Below are positions 1 through 11,480 of a stretch of 64,000 nt of DNA, one piece after another. Position numbers and translations under genes: made by a program. Numbering within the stretch: the first letter of the stretch is position 1; the number at the start of each line of letters is the position of its first letter. The notes beneath the pieces are model-generated. The model did not search any database, was not told the origin of the DNA, and worked only from the letters and a program-made list of their open reading frames with translations. Source of the stretch: Cryptomeria japonica (lineage: Eukaryota > Streptophyta > Pinopsida > Cupressales > Cupressaceae); contig NC_081408.1 in assembly GCF_030272615.1 (NCBI RefSeq), positions 406,111,389 through 406,175,388 on the forward strand. The letters are read 5' to 3'.

Positions 1-1160
1 AAATAAAAGCACCAGTGGAAGTTCAAGAAGAGGAAGATGACACGACCGACTTCTTGGCCAGATTAGGATAGGTTGCTGAAAAGAAGCCTGCCAGGAAGTT
101 TTCCACAATCCAGAGAGATGAGACAGGCTACCGAACAGTTCAGATTGTTGTACAAAAAGTAAACAAATCAAAAGAAGATATAACCCATCAAGAGTATGAA
201 ATTACCACCTTTGACTTGGGACCAACTACAAAGGGTCAAGAGGTGGAAGACTTAGACAATTTAGTCGCTTCCATGAAGGCAAGAATAGATAAGGAGGTAA
301 GAAAGAAAAGAGAATATAAGAAGGAAATTGAGCATCTAAAGGAATGCATTCAACACCTAGCCAAGCCACTTAACCAGGGCAATGCAGCAATTCCTCTACT
401 TCTGAATCCTTCACAAGAAGCAACTAAAAATCCTGAGGAAGAAAAGGTGATAGCCAGAGAAGCCAAAGAGTGGATGGCTAGCAAAAGAGAAGAAGCAGCC
501 ACATTCATGGATAAATTGATGCTGACATATGGGCAAACCTTCTTCTTACTTTCCCAAATTGCAAACATGGCAGAAGCATGGGCCAACCTCCAAGATATTC
601 TAGACAAAGTTATCTCGTGCCTTAAGAGTATTGAAAGGCATCCATAAGCAAGAGCTGATTGATAAGGAGATAATTGCAGCAGGGGTTGCCTATGATTTCA
701 ATGCATGGCATTGGGCATTAGTTGCACGCAGTGAAATCTTGGAGAAAGTAAAGGCTGAAAGCGTTAAGTCTGAGGAGCAGAGGAAAGAAATACGGAGTAA
801 AATTCTCCTTGTAACTGCTGATTTGCTTGAAAAAGAAACCATCCGAGAAAGTGATATGCAGCTGGAAAATCTAAAACTCAAAACTCAGGAGAATTTCTTC
901 ATTGTCGCAGGACCAGTCCTAAAGAAAAATTTGACCAAAGCATTTAAATTCTTGTCCATCTGAGATGCCTTCCAAAAATAGGAGCTGGAATGGGAGATTG
1001 CATTCGTCGCTTGTGCAGACGACTTGGACGGATGGGAATACAAGATCAATATGCTGCCACATGTCACTATGGAAGAGGTCAACATGATTGTGTCCAAATT
1101 CATTGAACACACTGTTGCTCGTGAGGATAAGGATGTGCCTTCCTAAGAGATGGCTAATCA
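1..1160 (+). pseudogene. Decayed retroelement ORF tail (coiled-coil type)
   Basis: One reading frame runs from base 3 to 647 with a single TAG at 69-71, then shifts frame and continues at 631-963, with further weak coding after a TGA at 961. The product is rich in Lys, Glu, Ala and Leu and looks largely helical and coiled-coil. I do not recognise a named domain. The position just before LTR-like sequence (TATA box at 1286) suggests the 3'-terminal extra ORF of an LTR retrotransposon that begins left of the window. A decayed host gene cannot be excluded. The stop and frameshift say it is not functional. Confidence 0.45.
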
Positions 1161-1892
1161 TGCCACTTGTCAGCATGCATTGGTTTCTAGTGTCATTTTG
1201 GGAAACTCTATCTAGGGTTGTGTTGTCTTAATCTCAGTCGTTGATATTAGATCGAGCTCGGCCTTTCATTTGTTTTCAGAAACTCTATATAAACTCTCAT
1301 TCTCTCATTTTCATTTTGTTGTGAAGAGATTTATGAAATTGTTGCTTAGAGCTACTTGAATAATAAAAAGTTCATTTGCAGATTTTGCTTTGAAATCTTA
1401 TTGTTATTTAGTGGTTGCATGGTTGCATACTTTCTTCAACAGTAGAATAGAATAGATTTGCTTTCAAAATTGTTAGATGAATGAAGGATTTGATAGTTTA
1501 GATTGGTGAAACTTTGCTCATACTTTCTTTGGAGTTCATAGGAATAGCTTAGAAGTAGCATAGAACTTCGGAACCCTTGTCCTTTTTTGAGGAAGTCCAA
1601 AATCTGAAAATCCAAAAGCCAAAAAAAAAAAAAGAGAGAATTCATTGTTATATTTGTCTAAGTCCCAAATTGTGAATGATATTTGTTGAGTGTAAGTCCG
1701 CCTTGTATTTCAGCATATATAACCAAGGAAGCTATCCAACATAAAGTCGCCCGTTCGCACATATAGACCTTGGAGTCGCCTTGTGGTCTTTCTCGCAATC
1801 TTGGCACAAGTAGTGTTTTTGTTCAGGAGAGGATAGAGTATCCTTGGATATTTTATTCTAATGTTCGGTGAATGATAGAACTTACACCAACA
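1160..1892 (+). mobile_element. Probable 3' LTR of the element entering from the left
   Basis: The stretch follows the decayed ORF, contains a TATA box (TATATAAA at 1286-1293) and ends in CACCAACA at 1885-1892, a typical CA-ending LTR terminus. The left boundary is not certain because the partner LTR lies outside the window. No gene is seen inside. Confidence 0.35.
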
Positions 1893-2971
1893 TAAATTAA
1901 GTTAAAGAGGGAAAGTAATTTAAATATTAAAAGTTCCCTTTATTAAAGTATGTGGAGACATGAATGTTAAAGGGAAAAAGTATATCTTTTATCCCACATT
2001 GGCTGGAAAGTGTGTGAGCTCTCCCAAGAAAGTTATAAAAGGTTCTTAAGAGCTTATTTATGGATATGCCTGGTTTATTATTTTCTCTTGGAGAATTTGG
2101 GAGCTTTGGCTTTCAGCAGGTTTGAGGATGGGAACCCTCGAGCTTGGAGGCAGTGGACGGAAACCCATTGTTAGTTGGAGATATCATTTAGGTATCTCAC
2201 TTCTATTTCACATTTCTGGAAATGAATATTGTAAGGTACCTTTTCTGTTTCTACTATGCATTTTGGTAGGGCTTGAATATTGTGAAGGAGTTTGGATGCC
2301 CGACTCGTTGAGCTACATGTTGGACATTGTTGGGTGCTACAGTGACGTGAACAATGCATGAACAGTGCATGAATAGTGTCATGAAACACATCAGTCTGCT
2401 GTCCACAAGATTTCGATGATCTACTTGGCACTTCATTGACACATCTTGCATCTAGGGTTTCAGCACCCTATTCCTAGGCTTGGACACATATCTTTGGAGG
2501 ATTTTGTGCCTGAAGGACACATTGAACTTTGGATATGTTGATGATCCGTCTATGTAAAGTATTTGCATGTTGTTGAGACATTTCTATAGGTTTTATATGT
2601 CTGAAAATTACTGTAACAGACCTGATAAACATTGTACTCAGATCTGATAAGACGATAAACAAGTGAAGTTGATAGTGAGAAATTGTTGTTTTGGTTTATG
2701 CACTCTGTGTTATCAATTTTGTATGTTCTTCTATGTTTGGCATTGTAAACATACATCAAACACAATCAAAACTCAGAAATAAGACATCAGAGAGCTGGCA
2801 TGCCAAGTGTTTGACAAAATGTCAAATCTACTAAATGGAAAAAATCATACCAAAATTAGTTGGGGTTCTTACAATGGTATCCTTTGCAATTTTGTTTGAG
2901 TAATTAATGTTGTTATGTATGAATGAGAGTCTTCTTAACAATCATATGAGCATATGTGCAAACAATCCCAA
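1893..2971 (+). other. Non-coding, LTR-like sequence with a TATA box
   Basis: No supported gene. A TATAAAAGG promoter-like word lies at 2034-2042. The segment around 2170-2200 resembles sequence near 38120 (+) and, inverted, near 26340, so it is part of a dispersed LTR family. Boundaries cannot be set by eye. Confidence 0.35.
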
Positions 2972-3251
2972 TCAGCGAAAGACATATTACTAAGAGCAGC
3001 AAATTGTGTGATAAATTGTCTAATCCATTAAGGTAGAATTGTTGCAAAAAATTTGGTTGCAGACCAGGGGTGGTCTTTACAAACCCTTGCAGGAACATAC
3101 GGTTTCAGACCTCAGCCAAAGACATATTACTAAGAGCAGCAAACTGTGTGATAAATTGTCTAATCCATTAAGGTAGAATTGTTGCAAAAAATTTGGTTGC
3201 AAACCAGGGGTGCTCTTTACAAACCCTAGCAGGAACGTATGGTTTCAGACC
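2972..3251. repeat. 140-bp direct tandem duplication
   Basis: Bases 2972-3111 are repeated almost exactly at 3112-3251, with only a handful of differences (for example TGGTC against TGCTC, and ACATAC against ACGTAT). The copies abut. This is a recent local duplication in non-coding sequence; short ORFs crossing it are chance. Confidence 0.9.
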
Positions 3252-4210
3252 TTTAGAGAGGCTAATCAGTCCTCATATGAATCTGATAATGCAGATCAGA
3301 CCCAGGGCATCATACTTAGGTGAATTTCCAAGCTCTTCAAGGTCAATTTGCTGTCCCAGAATTAGCTCCAGATAAATCAGCTGATTAGGGTATGTAACTG
3401 TGAAATCCACTGAATAAAAGCTCATAAATTTCTTTTATTGCATGTGTATAATTGCTGTCCTATTTCCTTTCAGTATTCTTTATTATTGTATTGCATTTTC
3501 AATTCCAAAATCAGCAAAAACCCAAAAAAAAAAATCTTTAAAACCAAAAAATACAAAAAAATCATTGAAAAACAAAAAGAGACCAGCAAGCATCAAAACC
3601 AAAAGAAATTCAGAAAAAAAAAAACCGTAGATTTGGGGTGGGACACTACAGACAGAATGTCCCATTCAACAACTTGCAATTTCTCAATATTTTCCTAGAC
3701 AATCTTTGGAATTTGGTATCACTTGCAATCTCAATAATTCATCTGTTCCCAAAAACTATATAGGCTCTAGGCTAGCCAAAATGTTGCCACATGAAGAAAT
3801 ACCTGCAGTCAAGACACATTCCAAGTTTCCAACTCTATTGGACAACTGATGGGTATCCTGGATTTTTTGTGCTCATGAAATGTTTCGAGAGAATTCATGT
3901 TAGACGGGAGGAGCTGAAATAACTATTGATTTTTTTTTTTTTGAAAAAATATCAATTAAGAAAGAGTACACCTAATTGTCCCCAGGATGAGGACACCTAA
4001 CCTCATCAAGTAGTGTTCCCATTACACATACTCGATTTCCCCAAGGACAAGGGAGAGCTGGGAGACATTCCTTGTTGTACCCATGTCCCTAGGCCAATGT
4101 AAGGGATGTGGATATACAGCTTGGGGATGAAAATGCATCCGTGTATTTATGTAAATTACCTAACATTTTTGAAACTATATAAGTATTTGCTAGATGAGAA
4201 AATATCTAGC
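3252..4210. other. No gene seen
   Basis: The stretch contains an A-rich run (3515-3625) that creates lysine-rich false ORFs, and a segment rich in CCCC and GGGG words around 3980-4110 that recalls the sequence upstream of the hAT fragment near 36230-36480. Nothing else could be supported. Confidence 0.5.
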
Positions 4211-4215
4211 CACTT

Positions 4216-4548
4216 TGTTAGGCCGTAATTAGGAATAAAACATTTAAGTTATTGTTATGTCATTTTTGTTATGTTTTGAGTCGGCCGTGTGGGTTCCCGT
4301 GTCATTTACAACGGTCGGTACCTCGGCCAACTGCCAGATAGTATATATTGCCATGTAGGGGAACCCCGGCAATAATGTTGATGTACTGAACATTTTTGGA
4401 ATGCAATAAAGAATATATTTTTTTGCCATATTATTGTGACCGTTACTTAATCAATGCTCTGGATATAATTGTAATTGTTGGTTAGATGTTTTGTATGCAT
4501 TTATTGTTTATTCCGTGAACTGGAACAACTCATTGTAGGGAGTAAACA
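4216..4548 (+). repeat. 5' LTR of the gypsy element
   Basis: A 333-bp repeat, TG...CA, matching 14835-15167 over its whole length with about 9% differences by eye. It holds an AATAAAG poly(A)-like word near its centre. The start is fixed by the target duplication CACTT immediately before it. Confidence 0.93.
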
Positions 4549-4551
4549 TTT

Positions 4552-4565
4552 TGGCGCCGTTGCCG
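4552..4565 (+). other. Primer binding site, tRNA-Asp type
   Basis: TGGCGCCGTTGCCG lies three bases after the 5' LTR. It is complementary to the 3' end of plant tRNA-Asp including CCA, the primer commonly used by Athila-type elements. The match breaks after 14 bases. Confidence 0.85.
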
Positions 4566-4609
4566 ATTCGAACTCCGGAGATCAATATGGCGGCAAGCGG
4601 TAACCACTA

Positions 4610-5454
4610 ATGGGCCGACCATTTCAACAGCAGTTAATAGTCACTAAAGGTGACACACACGAAGAGCCCACGCAGGCGGAAGGTAGGGAGGATCAACTGA
4701 CGGCGGATTTAGTGGAACTGTGGGACGTTTCCGTCACTCTGTACATGCAGAGGGAAGCTCGGGAGAGAGCAGTCCCTAAGGGCACGGTACATGAGGAACT
4801 CACAGTAAATTCTGTCGTGTTTGATATTTTGGGGAGCCTTCCTAGACTGCTAGCACGGAACCTCATTGAACGGCAAGAGCAGAGGGAAGAAATCAGTCGG
4901 GAACGTCGTCGGCAGCAAATCCTGGAGCAGTACGAAGAAAGGAGCCGTAGGGAAGAGGAAGAGAGGGATATGAGCAGACGTCGTACCCCTGGCAATTAAT
5001 GCCCCTACATATCAACAAAGACCGACAGTGTGACACCAACGGAGGAGTAGGCAAGGGGTCGGTACGAAGATCCCTACGTATCAGAGAACAAAACGAGTGG
5101 AGACATCGACTGAGGAAGATTACTGAAGGCTTGGAGAGTCCGGAAAGGCAGAGCAAGAGTCGAAGCGTGAGTCGGAGCCGGAGTCAGGAGAGGCAGAAAC
5201 TGCGTACATGGAACCAGTTGGTAGAGGTTGCGAGCAACCTACCACTGTCGGACGTAGCGGAGGACGATCTCGCCGACCAGGCCACTCACTTGATGTCTAG
5301 TGAAGAGTCTAGAACTCAGTCCGAGAGCAATCCATCAGAGCACTCCGACCGCGACGAAGGGGTTGTATGGGACTTGCAGGGTGAGGTCGCCGAACTCTTT
5401 GAGAATAACCTGTACCGAATTGGAATTTGTCCCTCAAGGAATACTCAAAAATAG
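4610..5454 (+). pseudogene. Leader/N-terminal gag ORFs of the gypsy element
   Basis: Two open frames abut: 4610-4999 (129 codons) and 4999-5454 (151 codons), the second ATG overlapping the stop of the first. Both products are very rich in Arg and Glu (an RREEEERD-type stretch, then an RS-rich stretch), acidic at the end of the second. No catalytic motif is visible. They sit between the primer site and the canonical gag domain, so I read them as a decayed gag N-terminus or a leader ORF of the kind seen before gag in some Tat elements. Whether the two frames were originally one is not decided by the sequence. Confidence 0.5.
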
Positions 5455-5639
5455 GAGGGTCAGACCCAGAAACCCCGTGAAGGAGGGAGTATAGGAGTGA
5501 AGGTGACCAAAGCGCGGAGGACCCGTAGAAGGCTCGTGGATGGAGCAATACGGTCTGATCCAGTCAAACGTGTACGGTTCCTTCCAGGCATATAATACCT
5601 TCCAAGCGGCACATAAAACCCTCCAGACGAAGACAATGG

Positions 5640-6760
5640 CACACACCCCAAAGAAATAGAAGCTTCCAAGATTCATGGGAGACAAGTCAAAGAACCCCAT
5701 ACGACACTGCAAGACATGCATAATCATCTGGGAGGCAAACAACCAAGACGACCAGGATTACTGGTTGAAGGCATTTCCGGCCACCCTTCGAGGGATAGCA
5801 ATTGACTAGTACACGGACCTTGATGCCCAACATAAAACGTCATGGAACAATTTGAAGAAGGCCTTCCCGGAGGAATTCAAACTCCCACGTGACGACAATG
5901 AAATTGTGGTAGAGATTTACAATACCAAACAGGGAAAAAGTGAAAGTGTCCGGGCATATAACCGAAGGTTGAAGGAACTATTGAACAAAATGGAGAACCA
6001 GCTGGTAGATGGGCTGAAGAAGAGATGGTTTGTCGAAGGGTTGGTATTGTCCCTCAGGCAGAAGATGAAGGTGGTCCCTCTACCATCATATGATGAAGCT
6101 TACAACCGAGCGATGGATATTGAAAGCGAGAGTAAAACATCGAAGGGGAAACGGAGCGCAAGTGATGATGACAATACGTACGGAAGTAGCAACGGCGAGT
6201 CCAAAATCGTACAAGCTCTTCGGAAGGACATGTTGCAAATGATGGAGTTGAAGGCTGATAAAGAAAGTGGCAGAGACGGCAAAGAACTCTAGTGCACCGA
6301 TTGCAAGGCAAAAGGGCATACGAAGGGAACATGTTCAAAGAAAGCTTTTTGTGACATCTGTCAGGTACTAGGCCATCCACCAAGGAATGCCCGTACAATT
6401 TAAAAACACGGAGCACACAAATGCTCTATACTCAAGGTGAGCAAGCTACTCCACCAGCCACACCACCTAAACAATGAGCAAGCTCGGAGGCTTCACCAGG
6501 AGGATACCGCAATAATCGGCACAGGAACAATCGTTCCAATAATAACACGCCAAGGAGCAAAATTCAATATGATGCAAAAGGGCGGCCCATGATCCAATGT
6601 CGGAAATGTAATGAGTGGGGCCACTTTGCTCGGGAATGTCAGAACGAGAACAATGGTGAAGGTTTGTTGTGCAAATGGTGTGGTCCTAGAAATCATGAGG
6701 ACAGTGACTGCCCGAAACAGAAGGGAGTAAATATGTTGGACATGAAGGAGCAAGACAAGG
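5640..6760 (+). pseudogene. Gag (retrotrans_gag domain and CCHC knuckles), broken
   Basis: From about 5670 the frame gives a retrotransposon Gag core (YWLKAFPATL, then a WNNLKKAFPEEF segment at about 5845-5880, then LKELLNKM). A premature TAG occurs near 5806 and another near 6290. Four zinc knuckles of the CX2CX4HX4C type follow: around 6293, around 6349 (broken by a frameshift just after its His), at about 6598 and at about 6669. The last two lie in the open frame 6589-7287, which continues into protease. Gag is the structural particle protein; its knuckles bind the genomic RNA. The domain is recognisable but cannot be translated whole. Confidence 0.8.
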
Positions 6761-7139
6761 AGGTAATGGCAATCACAAGATTGCAAAGTAAGAAGGCGGT
6801 GTACCCCGATCCCTGTATGGAGAAGGAGAGACTCCAGGAAGCAAAGGCCGATGTGGAACACGCGATGGCGGAAGAACGTAGGGCCTCACACAATATTGCC
6901 AGTACCCCACTCCGGTCAGACTCCGAGAAAACTATCATCAAACAAATGTTGCAAAACACCATACCCATACACATGTCTGACCTTCTGCAAACAATGCCAC
7001 AATTGAAGATGGCTCTTACAAACATAGTTGGTGACAACATTGCCAACCAGGAACACTGTCAGATGGCAGCAAAACCATCTGGCACAGACCCCATGGCAGC
7101 AACAAAATTACCTAGTACATCTACTATAGACCCCATGCT

Positions 7140-7470
7140 GCTCAACGTAAGCATTGGTCAGAAGTCGACCGTGGCCGAGATGGAGATAATGGGACAGAAA
7201 TTGACGAACAACATTGTTGACGATGGCTCCGGAGTGAACATGTTACCGGAGGAGACATGGAGGGGTTTGGGTAAGCCAACTCTCTAACCACCAACATTCC
7301 ACCTGGTCAGTGCCGACCAACATGGAATCAAGCCCCTAGGGACACTCATGGCACAAAAAGTTGTTGTCGGTACCCAGCACTTCTTCCTTGACTTCGTGGT
7401 CATACCGTTGGAGAAGGCGGCCTACGACGCCCTTCTAAGAAGGGGTTGGCTGATTATGGCGAAGGCGAAC
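7140..7470 (+). pseudogene. Retropepsin-type protease
   Basis: The active-site motif DDGSGVN is at about 7219-7239, in the position and form usual for Tat/Athila proteases, where the second residue varies. A TAA at 7285-7287 interrupts it. The sequence then reads on through the typical FLDFVVIPLEKAAYDALL segment at about 7384-7437. The enzyme would cleave the Gag-Pol polyprotein. It is in the same frame as the zinc-knuckle segment upstream, so gag and pro were probably one polyprotein. Confidence 0.8.
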
Positions 7471-7741
7471 CACAACTGGAAGAAAAACTCTCCATCGAGA
7501 GTGAAGGCCGAAAGTACATGATCGACTTAAGGAATCAAGTCGTAAGCGAGGAATTGGCGTCGTCTGATTCGAACTCAGATGACTCGCACAATTGGGAATG
7601 GGGCTCATAGAACGGCCAGAAAAGGATGGAACCCGATGATGAGGGGGCTTTGGAACTGGAGGGATGCTTAGAGGATGAAACAAGTTCCCTCGCCTGGCTC
7701 TTCCATTGGAAGATGGAAGACTATGAAGTATTTCACCCCGA

Positions 7742-9165
7742 TTGCCACATGTTGCAGATCTGCGAGATCGAGAAATCAAGTGCAAGTACGGAAGATGCAA
7801 CTTTTCCTCCAGAGTATGGGGAGTGGCTGATACACCCGCACACCGGTTCGAACGGGACAAAGTCATCAAGTACGAGGAGTCCAATGTGAAGAAAGTGAAT
7901 TTGGGGAATGAGGCCGATCCGAAGGTAATCCTAGTCAAGGACGATTGGAACCCCGTGCTGAAAGCGGCGGCATTTAAAATTTTCCTGGAGTACAAGGATG
8001 TGTTAGCGTGGATGTACAAGGACCTGAAAGGGATACCCCCGGAACTGTGTGGACATAGAATACCTCTCGTACCAGGTGCCCAACTCGTACGAAGGAGGCC
8101 ACACAGAATGAATAAGAACTATGCAGCAAAGGTAAATGAAGAAATTGAGAAGATGTTGGAGGCCAGAATCATCTTTAAGGTAGAAACTAGCGACTGGGTA
8201 TCGCCAATTGTCATCTCCCTAAAGAAGGAAGCAAATCAGATCAGGATATGTGTGGACTTTCGATGCTTGAATGCCGTTACTATAAAGGATCCGTTCCCAA
8301 TTCCGTTCACCGACAGCATTTTGGAGGAGGTAACAGGCCACGAGATTTACTCATTCCTAGATGGATTTTCTGGATACAACTAGATTAGCATTGCCGAAGA
8401 AGATAAACTGAAAACAACATTTATAGTGGAGGATGGAGTATATGCATACAATCGCATGTCGCTCAGACTGTGTAATGCTCCAGCCACCTTCCAGTGGATT
8501 ATATTGCACATCTTTGACGGGATGTCGGTTGGAAGCTTCAAGGCATTTTTGGATGATTGGTCTATTTGCAACAAGCAAGAAACTCATTTGAACGCACTCA
8601 GGGAGTGCATGGAGAGGTGTAGGTGGGCCCGGCTGGCCCTGAATCCCAAGAAGTGTCGATTCATGGTACCGCAGGGTAAGCTGTTAGGGCACATTGTGTG
8701 CAAGGAAGGGCTGAAGACGGACCCCGACAAGGTATTGGTAATTGTAAACATGGAGAGTCTAATGGATGTCACGGGGGTAAAATCCTTCCTAGGACATGTT
8801 GGCTATTATAGGAGATTTATCAGAAGTTTTGCACAGGTGTTGTGCCCTCTAGATAAGTTGACAAGAAAAGGTGAACCATTCACGTGGGGAGCAGAACAGG
8901 AGGAATCATTCAAGGAATTAAAATCCCAATTGGTGAGTGCACCAATCTTCGCATACCCTGATTGGGACAAGGAGTTCCATGTCCACGTGGACGCCTCCAA
9001 CTTCGCCATCGGTGCCACTCTAGCACAAGTAGGCATACAAGGGTTGGACCACCCTATTTTTTTCACTAGCCATCTGCTCTCCAAGGCCAAACGGAACTAT
9101 AGTATGATAGAGAGTGAGGCTCTTGGGATGGTGTACTTAGTGCAGAAGTTCCGCCGTGTACTAAA
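7742..9165 (+). pseudogene. Reverse transcriptase plus partial RNase H
   Basis: The open frames 7742-8383 and 8426-9535 are one frame interrupted by a TAG at 8381-8383. The RT domain starts near 8035. Visible motifs are the IRICVDFRCLN segment (about 8246-8280), the SFLDGFSGYN segment before the stop, and the catalytic FLDD box with Asp-Asp at 8552-8557. RNase H begins near 8975 ([15 protein letters not shown]) and runs to the [15 protein letters not shown] segment near 9130. It then stops abruptly at QKFR and passes directly in frame to integrase sequence. The C-terminal part of RNase H and the usual tether are therefore missing. Confidence 0.9.
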
Positions 9166-10277
9166 GGAAGCTCATGACAGATTGGTCAGGGGCCACATGG
9201 GGCCTGATGCTACCGCACATAAGGTTTTGTTGGCAAGACTGCGGTGGTCGACCTTGCACACTAATGCACAGGAATGGGTGGTCGGATGTGACACATGCCA
9301 GCGTATGGGGAAGCCTCTTAAACGGGACTTCATGCCCCTGTTCCCCTCCCAGCCACAGGAACTGTTTGAAAGATGGGGATTGGATTTTGTAGGACCTCTC
9401 AAGCTGAGCAATATGCATAGATGCCGGTACATTGTGGTAGCCACGAAGTACCTAACAAAGTGGGTCGAGGCTAGAGCTCTGTCGGACCATTGCCATAAGT
9501 ACGGCGAGGTTCTTGTACGAACAAATTGTGACTAGGTTCGAGATCCCAACTCAAATCACAAGTGATAGAGGGGTTCACTTTGTTAACCAGGTCATCCGGA
9601 CAATGACGGCCAAGTTTAAAATCTTTCACAACCTTTCAAGCTCGTACTGCCCCCGAGCGAATGGCCAGGCAGAAGCCACAAATAAAGTGTTGGTGTCTAT
9701 CATTTATGAATCCTATGCAGTGGAACGGGAGGATAGGGAGGAACGACTGCCAGCAGTATTATGGATGTACCGTACCACATACAAGGTGACCATGGGCCAT
9801 ACACCATTCTAGCTCATGTACTGCCAAGAGGCGGTGGTACTGGCAGAGTACATAGTACCAAGCCTACGGATTGTTGTTGATAACCGGTTGGGAGATGAGG
9901 AGAGTTTGCATGCTTGATTTATGAACCTCACCAAGCTAGATGAACGTCGGATGATGGCACAATGGGTGACGAAAGTGGCCCAATGTCAGCGGAAGTACTG
10001 GCACGACAAACATCTCCGACGGGCAAACTTTTGTCCCGGACAATTGGTCCTCAAGTATAACGGTCGCAACGAACTTCGTCCTGGGAAGTTCAAAGTTCGT
10101 TGGTTGGGGCCCTATAAGATCAAGGAAGTGGGGAAGAATGGAGCAATGAAACTGTCTACCCTGGATGATAATCCAATTCGCGACCCTGTCAATAGCTCGA
10201 AATTGAAACTGTATTGGGAACGTGATAAACCAATCCTATCAATCAACATGTTGGGATATGCCACAAAAGGAAACTAG
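9166..10277 (+). pseudogene. Integrase (HHCC zinc finger and DDE core)
   Basis: The N-terminal zinc finger is seen at about 9166-9305 (two His, then CDTC). The catalytic core has Asp at 9383-9385 (GLDFVG), Asp at 9564-9566 (TSDRG) and Glu at 9672-9674 (GQAEATN), which gives the expected DD35E spacing. A frameshift near 9505-9530 separates the first Asp from the rest. A TAG follows at 9810-9812 and a TGA near 9915. The C-terminal part is the basic, GPYKI-containing segment at about 10080-10240. There is no chromodomain. Integrase inserts the cDNA into the host chromosome. Frame 3 continues into the next entry. Confidence 0.9.
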
Positions 10278-11480
10278 ACCATTGGAAGAAGCAAAGACGT
10301 AGAGGAGGACCCCGTGGTCGCTGCAGAACCTTACAGACATGACGAAGATTGGGCTAAGCCGCTTATGTTCATAGAAGAGCAACTTGTACCGAAGCAAGTT
10401 GAAGGCATCGCGGTGCCTAGAATTCACAAGCACTTGACAAATGCCTATTTTGGTGATCCGGCAACATGGATAAGGATCACGGGACACTGGAGAAAGAGGG
10501 CTCCGTAGAAAGGTCTCAACGAAGGCTATATTGCATACTACATTGACGAGGAAGCGGAGGCAAAACGGAAGGCGGAAGTCACCGAGAAGATAGAGGAGTC
10601 AATCGACCTGGAGGAGATAGACTTGGAGGAGTACAGTGCAACCTTGGGACCATGTCTGAAAATGGTACTAAAAGCCGAAGATCTGTTTGTGATAGCGCTA
10701 CAACATGGCGAGCAGGAAGCCGGCCCCAATACATTTTACCGGGTGATCCCTAACCCTGCGAGCCCACCACAAGTCGATGACGAAAAAGTGACATGGTACG
10801 AACAGTATGGAGGTCGATACATAGATGGAAGCTATAAAGGGGTAGGGCCAGCACCATTGGTAGATAAAATATGGGACCTGGAATATGTGGGCACGTGTTG
10901 TCCCAAGGAGTGTTATAGGAGACTACTGCATGTATGTGCATGGCTGCATGACTCGGAGATCAAAGTAAGACCTCAGGGAGATCCCACAGGAGTGAAAAGG
11001 AAAGTGCAAGACCTGTGCAATGGGGATGATGCCGACGGAGGACCGAGCAAGAAGATAAGGAAGGAAGGAAATTGCAATGAAATAACACTGAGGAAAAGGG
11101 TGAAATGTCGGGTGAGGAAAGCCAAGTTGCGTAAACCAAAAAAGACAGTACGAGCCACGGAGGAAAAGGAGATACATTCAAGGGCACAGAAAAGCAATAA
11201 AATAAGTAGCCGGTCGAAACAAGTTGCCCGGTACTGTGGCCAATTAAAGGTATGGAGGCTAAAATTCAAATATTCTTGCCAAGTTAGGAAATTAAAAGAG
11301 CATTTTAAAAGGAAAATATTAAAGAAGGAAAACATAAGGCAAGTATTAAAAATTAAAAAGAATGAGTTGGGGAAAATTGAAAAATTGAAACAAAGGGCGA
11401 TTATTATAAAGTTAACAAGAGAAAAATTGAATATGGTGAAAAAAGATTATTTTATAAAAAATTATTGGAATTTGCCCTAA
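10278..11480 (+). pseudogene. Extra coding domain after integrase, same frame as integrase
   Basis: After the TAG at 10275-10277 the same reading frame stays open to 11480 except for one TAG at 10506-10508. It gives about 400 residues of unknown family. The first half is acidic (EEIDLEEY-type stretches, near 10600). The second half, from about 10980, is strongly basic, with KRK and KKIRK clusters that look like nuclear-localisation or nucleic-acid-binding sequence. Because the frame is shared with integrase, it may be a C-terminal extension of Pol. Athila-type elements often have an env-like ORF here, but I see no signal peptide or clear transmembrane helix. Confidence 0.5.

Noticed and set aside
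3438-3698. Lysine-rich ORFs on the plus strand and phenylalanine-rich ones on the minus strand
   Set aside because: They come from an A-rich run and have no other coding signal.
4216-4548. LTR as part of a pararetrovirus
   Set aside because: Integrase, LTRs with target duplication and the RT type identify a Ty3/gypsy retrotransposon; no movement or coat protein feature is seen.
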